Positions 1-9,080 are shown, counted from the stretch's first letter. The stretch is DNA of 64,000 nucleotides from Bdellovibrio bacteriovorus (GCF_001592755.1 NZ_LUKF01000001.1:280360-344359), one strand, 5' to 3'. Program-made: numbers and translations. Notes: generated by a model from the sequence alone, not told the origin.

Positions 1-122
1 AACGTTTTATTCGTCCTGAAGAGATCGGTTCTTTCGTCAGCTATTTAAGCAGTGAAGAAGCTTCCGCAATTACGGGGTCTGCGCTTCGCGTTGATGGTGG
101 TTTGTTAAAAACAATCGTTTAA
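1..122 (+). CDS. SDR family oxidoreductase, C-terminal fragment
   Basis: The window opens inside this gene. Reading from base 3, the frame gives about 39 residues ending in IVDGG-like text (ITGSALRVDGG) and stops at 120-122. The pattern 'RPEEIGSFVSYLSSEEASAITG' is the usual C-terminus of classical short-chain dehydrogenases (3-oxoacyl-ACP reductase type), where T-G-x-x-x-x-V-D-G-G closes the Rossmann fold. The catalytic Tyr-Lys and the nucleotide-binding glycines lie outside the window, so substrate cannot be judged. The next gene starts 34 bp later on the same strand and could be cotranscribed. Confidence 0.8.
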   Translation, partial: RFIRPEEIGSFVSYLSSEEASAITGSALRVDGGLLKTIV

Positions 123-155
123 GAATAAGTCGGACTCATCACCGAGGAGAAAGAA

Positions 156-662
156 ATGATCTTTGACCTAACTGTTCCCCAGTTTATTAAAATGCTTCGT
201 AATTTGGATGGCCTATTAGATAAAGCAGCCCAGCATGCTGACGCGAAAAAGTTTTCAACAGATGTTTTGGTTCAGTCTCGCTTGGCTCCGGACCAATTTC
301 CATTGGCTCGCCAAATTCAGATCGCTTGCGATACGGCGAAGCTTTGCGGTTTTCGTTTAACAGGAAAAACAGCACCTTCTAATGAAGACACAGAAAAGAC
401 TTTCCCGGAATTGAAAGCACGAATTGCAGGTACTATTGGATATTTAGAGGGTTTGACATCTAAAGATTATTCCGAGGCTTCGGCAAAACAAGTGACTCAA
501 CCTCGTTGGGAAGGCAAATGGATGAAAGGCGATGACTACGTCGTCAACCACGCTATTCCGAATTTCTATTTTCATGTGACGACGGCTTACGCGATCCTAC
601 GTCATAATGGTGTGGATGTAGGTAAAAACGATTACCTAGGAAAACTTCCTTTTAATCATTAA
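156..662 (+). CDS. DUF1993 family protein
   Basis: A 168-residue soluble protein without signal peptide or membrane segment. The N-terminus (MIFDLTVPQFIKMLRNLDGL), the central SRLAPDQFPLARQIQ segment and the C-terminal NFYFHVTTAYAILRHNGVDVG segment are typical of DUF1993, a helical-bundle family related to DinB-like folds whose biochemical role is unknown. The start is supported by GAGGAGAAAG 6 nt upstream. It follows an SDR gene closely and is ended by a strong hairpin at 671-696. The family assignment is firm; no function can be given. Confidence 0.88.
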   Translation: MIFDLTVPQFIKMLRNLDGLLDKAAQHADAKKFSTDVLVQSRLAPDQFPLARQIQIACDTAKLCGFRLTGKTAPSNEDTEKTFPELKARIAGTIGYLEGLTSKDYSEASAKQVTQPRWEGKWMKGDDYVVNHAIPNFYFHVTTAYAILRHNGVDVGKNDYLGKLPFNH

Positions 663-670
663 TCGAATTT

Positions 671-696
671 AAACCCCTTAAGAAGTTAAGGGGTTT
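671..696. terminator. Bidirectional intrinsic terminator
   Basis: Perfect 11-bp stem AAACCCCTTAA / TTAAGGGGTTT with a GAAG loop. It sits between the convergent DUF1993 gene and the YcaQ-like gene and overlaps the stop codon of the latter (686-688). The stem ends in a T-rich run on both strands. Confidence 0.85.
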
Positions 697-1828
697 CTTC
701 TTTAGCCAGCTGAAATTTTTCAAAGCGATGAAGTTCTTCTTCAATACGCTCTTTATTCTTCTTTGACTTGTGTTTTCCTAACCACGTCCACTTTTGCACC
801 AGAAGTTCTTTATTGGCCCGATCGGTTTTTAAGTCTACAGCCGCAACAATTTCATCATCCAGCAAAACGGGTAAAGCAAAATATCCGAAGACTCGTTTCT
901 CTTTCGGGATATAAGCTTCGAAACGATGTTCATAATCAAAAATAGCTTGCAGTCTTTTTCTTTGAATAATCAAAGGATCAAAAGGAGATAGAATGTGTGC
1001 GATCGGCTGCGATTCTAAGTTTGTGTCCAGATCTTCAGGCCGAATCCACAACTGGTACTTTGAAATACCTTCCACTTCGACTTCTAAAAGTTCTTTCTTC
1101 TTAAGTCTTTGATCGATCAGGCGACGAATTTCTGGTTTGCGACTAGGATATAAGTGACAGACAGAATCTAAGCTGACAAAAGATTGCGAACGAAGAGCGC
1201 GATCTAAAAGATAATTATAAACTTCTTTCGTGGAAGCTGCTTTTGGTTTTTTCTTCCAGCCAAAATGACGGTCTAAAAGTTCATACTTCTTCAGCATACC
1301 CAATCGCTCAGACACAGTTAAAAGACCGCCATTAAAAGCCAGTTGGAGGGCTTTCTTTGAAGGCTTCCGACTGACCCATGGATGGTCTTTTTCAATTAAG
1401 ACATCATCTTCGATGTCACGAATAGAAATTGCGCCGTCTTTTTTAATTAACTTAAGGACTTTTTGCAGATCTTCTTTTTTTACACTCTTGTACCAATTTG
1501 AAGGTTCTAGACGTCGTCTTTTCATATCATTCATGAAATATCGAAAGTCTTTGGTTGGAACATAGGCTAGCGCATGGGTCCAATACTCAAACACCGACTT
1601 TTCTGTCGTCTGTGCTGAATGTAGATCCTGTCTTCGATATTTCGGAATGCGTGAATACAAAATGTGGTGATGACAACGTTCGATGACATGAATGGTATCG
1701 ATTTGCACGTACCCTAAGTGATCCACGGCGGCCGTCGTCGCTTTCGGGCCTGCTCCAAAAGGCGCAGAAGAGTCCAGCCTTTGTGCATGAATCCACAAAC
1801 GTCGAGCCTGCGCTTTGGTTAACTTCAT
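686..1828 (-). CDS. YcaQ-like DNA glycosylase (winged-helix, AlkX/AlkZ superfamily)
   Basis: A 380-residue protein of the HTH_42 / YcaQ family, which in characterised members excises bulky N-alkyl adducts and unhooks interstrand crosslinks. The N-terminal helix ends in Y-V-Q42-I-D44-T-I, matching the Q-phi-D catalytic motif of the YcaQ (AlkX) branch rather than the Q-x-Q of AlkZ. The conserved ERCHHHILYSRIP segment follows, then winged-helix repeats, and LSPFDPLIIQRKR near the C-terminus is another family signature. Length is near the usual 390-410. It overlaps the upstream Cys-rich gene by 4 nt (ATGA), so the two are probably translationally coupled. The role in crosslink or alkylation repair is inferred from the family. 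Confidence 0.87.
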   Translation of the reverse strand: MKLTKAQARRLWIHAQRLDSSAPFGAGPKATTAAVDHLGYVQIDTIHVIERCHHHILYSRIPKYRRQDLHSAQTTEKSVFEYWTHALAYVPTKDFRYFMNDMKRRRLEPSNWYKSVKKEDLQKVLKLIKKDGAISIRDIEDDVLIEKDHPWVSRKPSKKALQLAFNGGLLTVSERLGMLKKYELLDRHFGWKKKPKAASTKEVYNYLLDRALRSQSFVSLDSVCHLYPSRKPEIRRLIDQRLKKKELLEVEVEGISKYQLWIRPEDLDTNLESQPIAHILSPFDPLIIQRKRLQAIFDYEHRFEAYIPKEKRVFGYFALPVLLDDEIVAAVDLKTDRANKELLVQKWTWLGKHKSKKNKERIEEELHRFEKFQLAKEETP

Positions 1829-2319
1829 TTTGGTAAAAGCCTTTTTGATTCAAGTTGAACGGGAATACCCGTGCCACTCCACTTCGTACTTTGATAACGA
1901 CCTTGCAAGACTTTTTCCGACTGGATATCCACATCAATCAGGCCGTTAAATTTCGCCTTGGCAGCTAAAAATGCCAATCTTAACAAAGTCTCTTCGCGAT
2001 CAGGACAATCTTTCACTTTGAAAGGCTTTTCTTTGCGCTTTAAAAGTCGAGTTTCCTTTGTCTGCGTTTTGAAAAACACAGCCACGTTCTTCGCTTCTTC
2101 CATCGTCTCGCTGTAGTCCGCCAGCTGCGGAGCCACGTGATTATCGTAACAAGCCCCACAGTAAGTGCTGTGAGACAGCTCTTCAGACAGAACCTGCAAG
2201 AAAGAGAAAGTGTCTTTTTCTAAGAACTGCGCGCAGTTCTTACAGACGGCGCTCTTGCAGTGACCGCATTCCAGGGTCGCTTTCGGTTTTTGGCATGAAC
2301 AGCAGACATTATTTTCCAT
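1825..2319 (-). CDS. Cys-rich zinc-finger-like protein of unknown function
   Basis: About 164 residues. The N-terminus has clustered cysteines (C-C-x-C-x8-C-x2-C-x4-C-x2-C), resembling a B-box or treble-clef zinc site, and a further C-x2-C (YCGACYDNHV) lies near residue 70. The rest is a Lys-rich helical segment and a C-terminal beta region. I chose the ATG at 2319; a TTG at 2379 would add 20 residues (RTEVGRLYLSEIYVRCLKH) and neither start has a clear ribosome site. The stop overlaps the start of the YcaQ-like glycosylase gene, which suggests a joint role, perhaps in DNA repair, but I do not recognise the family. Confidence 0.7.
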   Translation of the reverse strand: MENNVCCSCQKPKATLECGHCKSAVCKNCAQFLEKDTFSFLQVLSEELSHSTYCGACYDNHVAPQLADYSETMEEAKNVAVFFKTQTKETRLLKRKEKPFKVKDCPDREETLLRLAFLAAKAKFNGLIDVDIQSEKVLQGRYQSTKWSGTGIPVQLESKRLLPK

Positions 2320-2528
2320 ATGTTTAAGACATCTAACATAGATTTCTGACAAATACAGCCTCCCGACTTCGGTGCGCAAATGTTTCTTAAGAACCAGAAA
2401 TCGGGCTCTGCAGAAGGCTGAAATCTCACGAATTGCATGTCAGGCGTCTTAAGACGGCCCTCCCGTGTTGTACCGGAGCAGTAACATTGAACTCGGAACT
2501 ATCAACAACACAAACACAGGAGGTGTTT

Positions 2529-3179
2529 ATGAAAACAGGGCTGAAGATAACAACCTTCGTTTTCTCACTACTTTTTGGCATAAATTTCCAAGCCAACGCA
2601 CAAACTGCAGAAGCCTTGGCGGAAGACGAACGCATTCCCAACATGATTGAGGAACTCGACCCCTTCGATCCGAACATCGAAGAAACCTTAGAGTACTACG
2701 ATAAAATTTATGAAGAAGAAACAGGTAAACCTGCGCATCTTCCCGATGCCTTTATTAACGACATCATTGGCTTAGATACCTGTCGAAGAGCAAACTGCGC
2801 CGTCTGGGCACAAGTTGTAAAAGATACTCAGAGAATGTACTTGTATGTGAATGGAAGTCTAAGAGGTTCTTGGGCTGTTTCTACTGGAGTTAGCGGACAT
2901 GGAACACCCAACTTCGACAAACATCCAGATGGACGTATCTATGACAGATACACCTCTAGCAAATTCCCTGGAGGAGACTATAATGGGTTAGGTAATATGC
3001 CTTATGCCGTATTTATTCGAGGTGGTTTTGCCCTCCACGGGACTCCACGATCGAATTGGCCTAAGCTAGGAACCCGGGCATCGCACGGATGTATCCGCAT
3101 GCATCCCGACAACGCATATACGTTCAATCGCCTGGTGCGAGCGAACGGAGTACGCAATGTATGGATTACCGTGCAGTGA
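2529..3179 (+). CDS. L,D-transpeptidase (YkuD domain), secreted
   Basis: A 216-residue protein with an N-terminal signal peptide (MKTGLKITTFVFSLLFG...ANA, cleavage after about residue 24). The YkuD domain covers roughly residues 85-216. It contains ALHGTPRSNW and then SHGCIRM with the nucleophile near Cys188, the canonical H-x(n)-SHGC[IV]R motif. Such enzymes form 3-3 peptidoglycan crosslinks or attach proteins in the periplasm; in Bdellovibrio several remodel predator or prey wall. The start is fixed by ACAGGAGGTGTTT directly upstream; the frame is open further upstream to 2433 but that stretch does not look coding. A strong terminator follows. Confidence 0.9.
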   Translation: MKTGLKITTFVFSLLFGINFQANAQTAEALAEDERIPNMIEELDPFDPNIEETLEYYDKIYEEETGKPAHLPDAFINDIIGLDTCRRANCAVWAQVVKDTQRMYLYVNGSLRGSWAVSTGVSGHGTPNFDKHPDGRIYDRYTSSKFPGGDYNGLGNMPYAVFIRGGFALHGTPRSNWPKLGTRASHGCIRMHPDNAYTFNRLVRANGVRNVWITVQ

Positions 3180-3195
3180 TCTAGGTTTTTCAGTG

Positions 3196-3232
3196 GAATA
3201 TCCCCGATAGTCTCGGGGATATTCTTTTTTTT
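3196..3232 (+). terminator. Intrinsic terminator of the L,D-transpeptidase gene
   Basis: Perfect 12-bp stem GAATATCCCCGA / TCGGGGATATTC with loop TAGTC, followed by eight T residues. It faces the convergent gene ending at 3231. Confidence 0.92.
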
Positions 3233-3671
3233 ACTTCTGACAATATTGTTCAACCGAGAATTTAAATTCTTTCCCCGCCTTCTGACATTTCGGCTTCATA
3301 TCACCCAACTGTCTGGCATCCGCCATCGTAGAAAGCTTGTTAAAAGAATCCGCATCAGTTTCACGCACTAAGACCGTGATGTATTTTCCGTCGTCAGATA
3401 ATTTTGCTGACTGCGGTTTCACATCACAGACTGATTCTGAATCTGCCACTTGCACTGTTTGCCAGTTCGGAGCTGCGGCTCCACAGCTGACTTTGAGTTC
3501 CACGGCATAAGGTCGTCCCAGTTTTTCTTCTACGATACGCGAAGAAACCAAAGCCTGACCTTTTCCATTAGGCAAAGTGACGGTTTTTTCACCGACAACA
3601 TCATTCGCTGCAAAAGCGTTTGCTGAAAGGATGAATGTCGAAAGAGCTAATAAATTTTTAAAGTTTTTCAT
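3231..3671 (-). CDS. Secreted protein of unknown function
   Basis: 146 residues with a clean signal peptide (MKNFKNLLALSTFILSANAFA, cleavage AFA|AND). The mature part is about 125 residues, mostly beta by appearance, with four cysteines (SCGAAAP, SVCDVK, KCQK, QYCQ) that could form two disulfides. The ATG at 3671 lies directly after the stop of the upstream extensin-like gene and has GGGG upstream; an alternative start at 3686 would overlap that gene. It is probably the second gene of a two-gene operon. I do not recognise a family. Confidence 0.75.
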   Translation of the reverse strand: MKNFKNLLALSTFILSANAFAANDVVGEKTVTLPNGKGQALVSSRIVEEKLGRPYAVELKVSCGAAAPNWQTVQVADSESVCDVKPQSAKLSDDGKYITVLVRETDADSFNKLSTMADARQLGDMKPKCQKAGKEFKFSVEQYCQK

Positions 3672-3673
3672 AG

Positions 3674-4456
3674 TTACCCCGCACACAATGGGAATGAAAG
3701 ATGGATATGGTCATTGTGAAGATCATTACCGCCTAAAGCCGAACCCGGAATTCCAATGGACCCCGCGTATTCGCGCTGACCCGGTCTACACTTTGTAGGC
3801 ATCGTGTCTTTCCAGCACTGCCGGAAGGCATTGTAAAACGTCTTCGTTGTACCTTTAAAGTCACGAACATGAGTACTTACTGAAGTCACTCCACCCGTTC
3901 TATCGTAAATAAGAAATTTGACGATGTCGATGGCGCGCGCATAAGCATGCATACTTAAACTCGAAGAGTTTCTGGCATTTCGATTCACATAAGTTCCCCA
4001 GTGACGAATGAAAACTCTTTCAGGTTGCGGATAGTTGGCTGCTAACGCCGCCGTTTCTACACAGCCAAAGAAGTGTTTATTCAAGTGAGTCGCATAGTTC
4101 GGATGAATAGTTCCGTTACCGCATTTTGTATCGCTGTCATAACCGCCGCGAACAATCGCTGCCGAATCACAACCATTCCAAGTTTTACCTGGACCATAAG
4201 CAAGCTGTGTCGTTCCTGGTTTAAAAGAAAAATACAATCCAGCGATAGGTGGCTCTGTCGGAGTAGTTACTGTGCCTGAGCCGGTATCGTTACCACCGCC
4301 GTCTGAGATTCCTTGTGAGGTGTCGTCGGGCTCTCCTGATGCCCATTCACCATCTCCTGAAGCCTGCGCACATCCTAGACCTAGAAGTGCGGAAGAGATT
4401 AATAAAATTGAAAGACCGCCTTTAATTTTGTTTGTCAGTGTCTTGTGTTTTTGCAT
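3674..4456 (-). CDS. Extensin-like C-domain lipoprotein (M15-like peptidase fold)
   Basis: 260 residues. A lipoprotein signal ends in L-L-G-L-G-C with the lipidated Cys at 29, then a low-complexity Gly/Ser/Asp/Thr linker to about residue 70. The C-terminal domain carries the hallmarks of the extensin-like C family (PF06904): paired cysteines, SSSLSMHAYARAIDIVKF with the metal-type His/Asp, and NDHIHLSFP with the final His pair. These resemble the D-Ala-D-Ala carboxypeptidase (VanY/DacB M15) zinc fold, so a wall-peptide hydrolase role is plausible but unproven. It sits beside an L,D-transpeptidase gene, fitting a cell-wall context. Confidence 0.8.
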   Translation of the reverse strand: MQKHKTLTNKIKGGLSILLISSALLGLGCAQASGDGEWASGEPDDTSQGISDGGGNDTGSGTVTTPTEPPIAGLYFSFKPGTTQLAYGPGKTWNGCDSAAIVRGGYDSDTKCGNGTIHPNYATHLNKHFFGCVETAALAANYPQPERVFIRHWGTYVNRNARNSSSLSMHAYARAIDIVKFLIYDRTGGVTSVSTHVRDFKGTTKTFYNAFRQCWKDTMPTKCRPGQREYAGSIGIPGSALGGNDLHNDHIHLSFPLCAG

Positions 4457-4594
4457 TGGTTAAGTCTTAAGTTACAAGCCTGTCACTTAAAACCCCGATG
4501 GCCTAGCTCTGGACCATATATGGACCAAGGGCTCCCGCTAAAACCGCTGTGGTCGCAGGTTTCCTAGGATTATACGAGAATTCTCAGAATAGAC

Positions 4595-4960
4595 TCACTC
4601 TGAAAACATACGTGGTGAACGAGCTGATTTGCTTTTTTTTGGCTCTTTTTTCCACTGAAATTTTTTGAGATCAATTTTATTTTTCTCTGTGAAAATCACG
4701 CCTTCTTTTAAAAGCAGTGATTTTTGTTTTTTGAAGAACGAAGAATCTTCAGGAAAAGATATTTTACCTTGCGAGTTGATCACTCTTTGCCAAGGTAGCT
4801 TATAAGCTTTCGAGGAAGAATGTAATATCCAAGCCACTCCCCGCGAACCTTGAGGTTTCCCTGCAAGCTTCGCGATTTGTCCATACGTTGCGACGTTTCC
4901 CTTAGGGATTTGCTGAATAAGCTTGATCACATTTTTTGAAAACTCATTCAGCTCTTCCAA
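4595..4960 (-). CDS. Alkyltransferase-like protein (ATL)
   Basis: 121 residues of the MGMT DNA-binding domain alone: VIKLIQQIPKGNVATYGQIA, then QGSRGVAWILHSS. The alkyl-acceptor motif PCHRV is replaced by P56-W-Q-R-V60. Trp in place of the active Cys defines ATL proteins, which bind O6-alkylguanine and hand the lesion to nucleotide excision repair instead of repairing it directly. The C-terminus is a short Lys/Ser-rich tail. It lies 9 nt downstream of the OPT transporter gene on the same strand. Family call is firm from the motif; the repair role is from characterised ATLs. Confidence 0.88.
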   Translation of the reverse strand: MEELNEFSKNVIKLIQQIPKGNVATYGQIAKLAGKPQGSRGVAWILHSSSKAYKLPWQRVINSQGKISFPEDSSFFKKQKSLLLKEGVIFTEKNKIDLKKFQWKKEPKKSKSARSPRMFSE

Positions 4961-4969
4961 AGTAACTTC

Positions 4970-6841
4970 CTATCCGACCGCATTTTCTAAAAGAATCAAA
5001 ATGATCCCGATGATAGAACCACCAGCAATCACGCCGGCAGCCAATGTTTCTTGGTTTTCTACAAACGCACGATAGCCAAAGCTGGTCTGATCTTTGTAAC
5101 GCTTTTTTGCGATCCAGAATAACAATGTTCCTAAGGCCATCGACCACGCATCCACGAAACGAAGAACGAATCCTAAACCCAAACCCACGCCCGAAAGTGG
5201 AAAGCGGCCTTTGGTTTTCTTATTTAAAATTTCAATGACAATACCCGCAACCGCGCCAATGCCCGCGGCTAGCTGCGCGGTAGGATGAAGATTGCTAAGA
5301 CCTTTTGTTAAAACTTCGGCGACACCTTTCCAGATCGAAGCGCCCGGAAGTGGCAAAGTTTCCGAAGTGAAAAGCGAAACATCACCGTGGAATAAAGAAT
5401 AAAAAACAGGAACAGCCACTAGACCGCCGGCAAAAATTCCCAGAACATGCCCGACAGCTTGATGACGAGGTTTCCCGCCCAACATATAAGCGGGTTTAAT
5501 ATCCATCAAAAGATTGCTGGCATTTAAAGACACTTCCGAAGTGATACCGGCAGTCATTAGATTCGTGGTCACATTACCAGGAGCCGCCACGCCATATGTG
5601 ATCTGAGTCAACTTACCCAAAGCTCCACCAGGAGTGATACCTGTTAACCCTGTCGAAGTAACGGCAATCAATGTAAAGACGAAGACTAGCGGAATCGCCA
5701 ACAGACCTAACCAATAGTGAATTCCAAACCACACATGACCTAGATAGATGGTGATGGCTCCTACAATAGGAATACCCACCGCAAAAATCCACATGGGCAA
5801 TTCGATCTTTTCCAATGGGTCGGCTTTCTTATCTTTCTTTTTGGCAAAACCTTTACGGAAAGTTTCAATCAAGATTTGTGGTTTAGAAAAGAATGAATAT
5901 AGCGAAGATGTTGTCATAATCGCAGCCCCACCCCACAATGCCCACATTGTGATGGCTTTGAACTTGGCTTCTGGAATCACCCCATTACTAATCATGATCG
6001 GTGCAAGAACAAAGTAATTTAAAAATCCACCCAGCAGGATCGACATTGCTGTCTTCATGCTCATCAAACCGCCGGTTCCCATCATCACAATTGAAGTATC
6101 AAACTGGATAGTAAGATCTTTAAGAGGACTGCCTAAGATTTTTGGTGTCGCAAATTTATAAACGAACTCATCCCAATAGTGAGGAAGAGCCAGAAATGGC
6201 ATTTTAATCGCCGTCAGTATCGCGTCCGCCCTTAAGATCTCAATGAGGGCGGAAATTCCCGCGCCACTCATAAGAAGCTTCGCTTTAAACATTCCCTGTT
6301 TACCGTCTTCGGAGTGAAGACTGTCTAAGACAACGCCCGCTGCGTAGCCTTCAGGAAAGGGCATCTGCTCTTCATTGATAAAACGTTTTTTTAAAGGAAA
6401 CGCGAACAACACACCTAGAATTGCTAGAACAACGATCCACCAGAAAGTCTGCCACATTGGAATAACTTCCCCAGTGACCATCATGTAGGCCGGGATCGAA
6501 GCCATCATCGGCGCCGTCATATAGCCCGCACTCGTTGCGATACTCTGCATCGCATTGTTTTCTAAAATCGACATATGCGTGCCGAGCTTTAACTTATCCA
6601 TCAACTTAAAGAAAGCAAAAGACAGAATCACTGAAGAGATACCGACGCCCAAAGTCCATCCGGTTTTAATTCCGATGTAGAGATTTGTCAGACTTAGAAC
6701 TCCACCCAGAATCATTCCCGTTAAAGCTGAACGAAGTGTCAGCTGTGGCATGTCGCCTTTGTAAACGTTCTTAAGCCACCACTCGTCCTTCTGTTCCAAA
6801 GTCATCGAATGGATCTGTTCTTCGTTGAGTTCCTTAATCAT
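4970..6841 (-). CDS. OPT family oligopeptide transporter
   Basis: 623 residues, strongly hydrophobic with around 14-16 predicted membrane segments. The N-terminal part (LTLRSALTGMILGGVLSLTN, YIGIKTGW) and MPFPEG near residue 165 are classic OPT/YSL signatures for proton-coupled import of small peptides or metal chelates. The ATG at 6841 has GCGGAGGCAATTC upstream, deciding it over an upstream start at 6940 that would add an odd 33-residue extension. It is divergent from the ABC exporter at 6964. Substrate cannot be predicted. Confidence 0.9.
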   Translation of the reverse strand: MIKELNEEQIHSMTLEQKDEWWLKNVYKGDMPQLTLRSALTGMILGGVLSLTNLYIGIKTGWTLGVGISSVILSFAFFKLMDKLKLGTHMSILENNAMQSIATSAGYMTAPMMASIPAYMMVTGEVIPMWQTFWWIVVLAILGVLFAFPLKKRFINEEQMPFPEGYAAGVVLDSLHSEDGKQGMFKAKLLMSGAGISALIEILRADAILTAIKMPFLALPHYWDEFVYKFATPKILGSPLKDLTIQFDTSIVMMGTGGLMSMKTAMSILLGGFLNYFVLAPIMISNGVIPEAKFKAITMWALWGGAAIMTTSSLYSFFSKPQILIETFRKGFAKKKDKKADPLEKIELPMWIFAVGIPIVGAITIYLGHVWFGIHYWLGLLAIPLVFVFTLIAVTSTGLTGITPGGALGKLTQITYGVAAPGNVTTNLMTAGITSEVSLNASNLLMDIKPAYMLGGKPRHQAVGHVLGIFAGGLVAVPVFYSLFHGDVSLFTSETLPLPGASIWKGVAEVLTKGLSNLHPTAQLAAGIGAVAGIVIEILNKKTKGRFPLSGVGLGLGFVLRFVDAWSMALGTLLFWIAKKRYKDQTSFGYRAFVENQETLAAGVIAGGSIIGIILILLENAVG

Positions 6842-6963
6842 GAATTGCCTCCGCAAAAAATAGAAAACCAGATTTTGCGTCAGGACACAATCATTATCAG
6901 AGGTAAAAAGAATGGCCACTCGAGAGAAGTTCTGAAACAATCAAATTTAAAGAAGGAACTACG

Positions 6964-7890
6964 ATGTCGGACGTCATTAATATTTCTGAGCTGAATAAAA
7001 TGTACTCTTCTGGCCATTGCGCTTTAAAAAACATTCAACTGCAAATTCGTCGTGGAGAAATCTTTGCGCTTCTAGGCCCTAATGGCGCTGGCAAAACCAC
7101 GCTGATCAATATCATTTGCGGCATTGTTAATCGCACTTCAGGCTCTATCACCGTCGACGGCCTGGATATTCAAAAAGAATATCGCAAAGTTCGCGGAAAA
7201 ATTGGCTTAGTTCCCCAAGAGCTTACAGGTGATATGTTTGAAAAGGTGTGGGACTCAATCGAGTTCAGCCGCGGCGTTTTTGGAAAACCTCGAAACGCAA
7301 GCTACTTGGAAAAGGTTCTTAAAGACCTTTCTTTATGGGATAAAAAAGATTCTAAAATCATGACTCTTTCAGGTGGAATGAAAAGAAGAGTTATGATTGC
7401 CAAGGCTCTTTCCCATGAACCTGATATTTTATTTTTAGACGAACCTACCGCAGGCGTGGACGTGGAACTTCGCCACGATATGTGGGCCATGGTTCGCAAG
7501 CTTCGCGAAAGTGGTGTTACAATTATTCTTACGACCCATTACATTGAAGAAGCCGAAGAAATGGCGGATCGAATCGGCGTCATTAACAAGGGCGAACTGA
7601 TTCTGGTCGAGAATAAACACACCCTTATGAAAAAACTCGGCAAAAAGCAGCTGACCTTGCAGCTGCAAAGCCCTTTGGCCGAAATTCCCGCTGAGTTCAA
7701 GGGTACTCATCTGGAACTTTCTGAAGATAAGAATCAACTCGTCTACACATTTGATACGCAAGCAGAACAAACTGGAATTTCTGAGCTATTAAGAAAGCTC
7801 GGAAACTACGGCATTGATTTTAAAGATCTAAAGTCATCCGAAAGCTCACTGGAAGAAATCTTCGTCAAACTTATTGGAGGCAAAAAATGA
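6964..7890 (+). CDS. yadG: ABC exporter ATP-binding protein, YadG-like
   Basis: 308 residues, the same length as E. coli YadG. The ABC domain covers about residues 5-230 with Walker [11 protein letters not shown]-loop region GLVPQELT, signature LSGGMKRR, Walker [13 protein letters not shown] and an H-loop His in [13 protein letters not shown]. The C-terminal 75 residues are the usual accessory region of ABC-2 exporters. AAGGAACTACG supports the start. The stop overlaps the permease start (ATGA at 7887), so the two form one transporter. The transported compound is unknown. Confidence 0.9.
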   Translation: MSDVINISELNKMYSSGHCALKNIQLQIRRGEIFALLGPNGAGKTTLINIICGIVNRTSGSITVDGLDIQKEYRKVRGKIGLVPQELTGDMFEKVWDSIEFSRGVFGKPRNASYLEKVLKDLSLWDKKDSKIMTLSGGMKRRVMIAKALSHEPDILFLDEPTAGVDVELRHDMWAMVRKLRESGVTIILTTHYIEEAEEMADRIGVINKGELILVENKHTLMKKLGKKQLTLQLQSPLAEIPAEFKGTHLELSEDKNQLVYTFDTQAEQTGISELLRKLGNYGIDFKDLKSSESSLEEIFVKLIGGKK

Positions 7891-8648
7891 ATATCTATGC
7901 GATCCGCGCTATTTACTGGCACGAACTTGCAAGATTCTTTCGGACTCTTTTTCAGAGTATCGCTTCTCCCGTTCTATCCACGTCCCTTTACTTCATCGTT
8001 TTTGGAGCGGCGATCGGCTCTCGCATGGACGACATGAACGGCGTTAGTTATGGCGCCTTTATCGTTCCGGGTCTGATTATGCTCTCGATATTAACGGAAA
8101 GTATTTCGAATGCCTCTTTCGGTATTTACCTTCCCCGCTATACCGGGACGATTTACGAAGTTCTTTCTGCGCCTATTTCTGCTTTTGAGATCGTCATTGG
8201 TTATGTGGGCGCCGCCGCGACAAAGTCTATTATTCTAGGCACAATCATTTTAGTTACCTCAAGAATCTTCGTGGATTACACCATTGCCCATCCGTTGGTT
8301 ATGATCGCATTTTTAATTCTTACGTCAGTGACGTTCAGTCTTTTTGGATTTATTATTGGCTTATGGGCCGACGGCTTTGAAAAGCTTCAAGTGATTCCAC
8401 TCATGATTATCACGCCGTTGACGTTTTTGGGTGGAAGTTTCTATTCTATCGATATGCTGCCAGAATTCTGGCAGAAAGTTTCTTTATTCAACCCTGTAGT
8501 GTACCTTATCAGTGGTTTTCGCTGGAGTTTCTTTGAAAAAGCCGACGTCAGTATCGGCGCAAGTCTGGGACTGACGTTTTTGTTCTTTGCAATATGCATG
8601 ACCGTTGTTTGGTGGATTTTTAGAACCGGCTACAAAATCAAGGCATAA
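7887..8648 (+). CDS. yadH: ABC-2 type transporter permease, YadH-like
   Basis: 253 residues with six membrane segments of the ABC-2 family. Signatures include [19 protein letters not shown] near the N-terminus and [16 protein letters not shown]...[12 protein letters not shown] near the C-terminus, both well conserved in YadH and NodJ-like permeases. It is translationally coupled to the ATPase gene by ATGA. A bidirectional terminator closes the operon. Confidence 0.9.
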   Translation: MNIYAIRAIYWHELARFFRTLFQSIASPVLSTSLYFIVFGAAIGSRMDDMNGVSYGAFIVPGLIMLSILTESISNASFGIYLPRYTGTIYEVLSAPISAFEIVIGYVGAAATKSIILGTIILVTSRIFVDYTIAHPLVMIAFLILTSVTFSLFGFIIGLWADGFEKLQVIPLMIITPLTFLGGSFYSIDMLPEFWQKVSLFNPVVYLISGFRWSFFEKADVSIGASLGLTFLFFAICMTVVWWIFRTGYKIKA

Positions 8649-8649
8649 A

Positions 8650-8678
8650 AAAAGAGGCAGATTTTATCTGCCTCTTTT
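8650..8678. terminator. Bidirectional intrinsic terminator
   Basis: Perfect 12-bp stem AAAAGAGGCAGA / TCTGCCTCTTTT with loop TTTTA, lying between the convergent ABC permease gene and the DoxX gene. Confidence 0.92.
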
Positions 8679-8681
8679 AAT

Positions 8682-9080
8682 TTAGACGCGCGGGTTGCGT
8701 TTAAATAGTGGAGCGTACAAGTGCCAATAAGCGCTCGCCGCTAGAACATGAAGAATAATCATCGCCAATGGCATAATGAAGTTTTGAAATCCCGGCGTTA
8801 AGAAACCGTGAAACAAAGCAATTTGCAAAGTGATCGGCGCCAGAATCACCAAAGCCGCTGGTGAAGCAAATCCCAAAAGCAACAAAGCGCCACAGATGGT
8901 TTCTGTCCCTTTTAGAACTGGCATAAAGTAGGATGTCGACATCACACCTTCAAAAAACTTTATCACACCTTCCGGCTGAGTTGCCGGAGCCGGAATAAAG
9001 TTAAGGAATCCATTCAGACCGAAAACAAAAAAGATCAAACCCAGAATAATCTGCGCTCCCATAGCGATTTTATTTTTCAT
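8682..9080 (-). CDS. DoxX family membrane protein
   Basis: 132 residues with four membrane helices. The N-terminal GAQIILGLIFFVFGLNGFL and central GTETICGALLLLG segments match DoxX/DUF4870-like small membrane proteins, which elsewhere pair with oxidoreductases in redox stress. It lies 23 nt downstream of the TetR gene on the same strand and is probably cotranscribed with it. No catalytic residues are known for the family. Confidence 0.82.
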   Translation of the reverse strand: MKNKIAMGAQIILGLIFFVFGLNGFLNFIPAPATQPEGVIKFFEGVMSTSYFMPVLKGTETICGALLLLGFASPAALVILAPITLQIALFHGFLTPGFQNFIMPLAMIILHVLAASAYWHLYAPLFKRNPRV

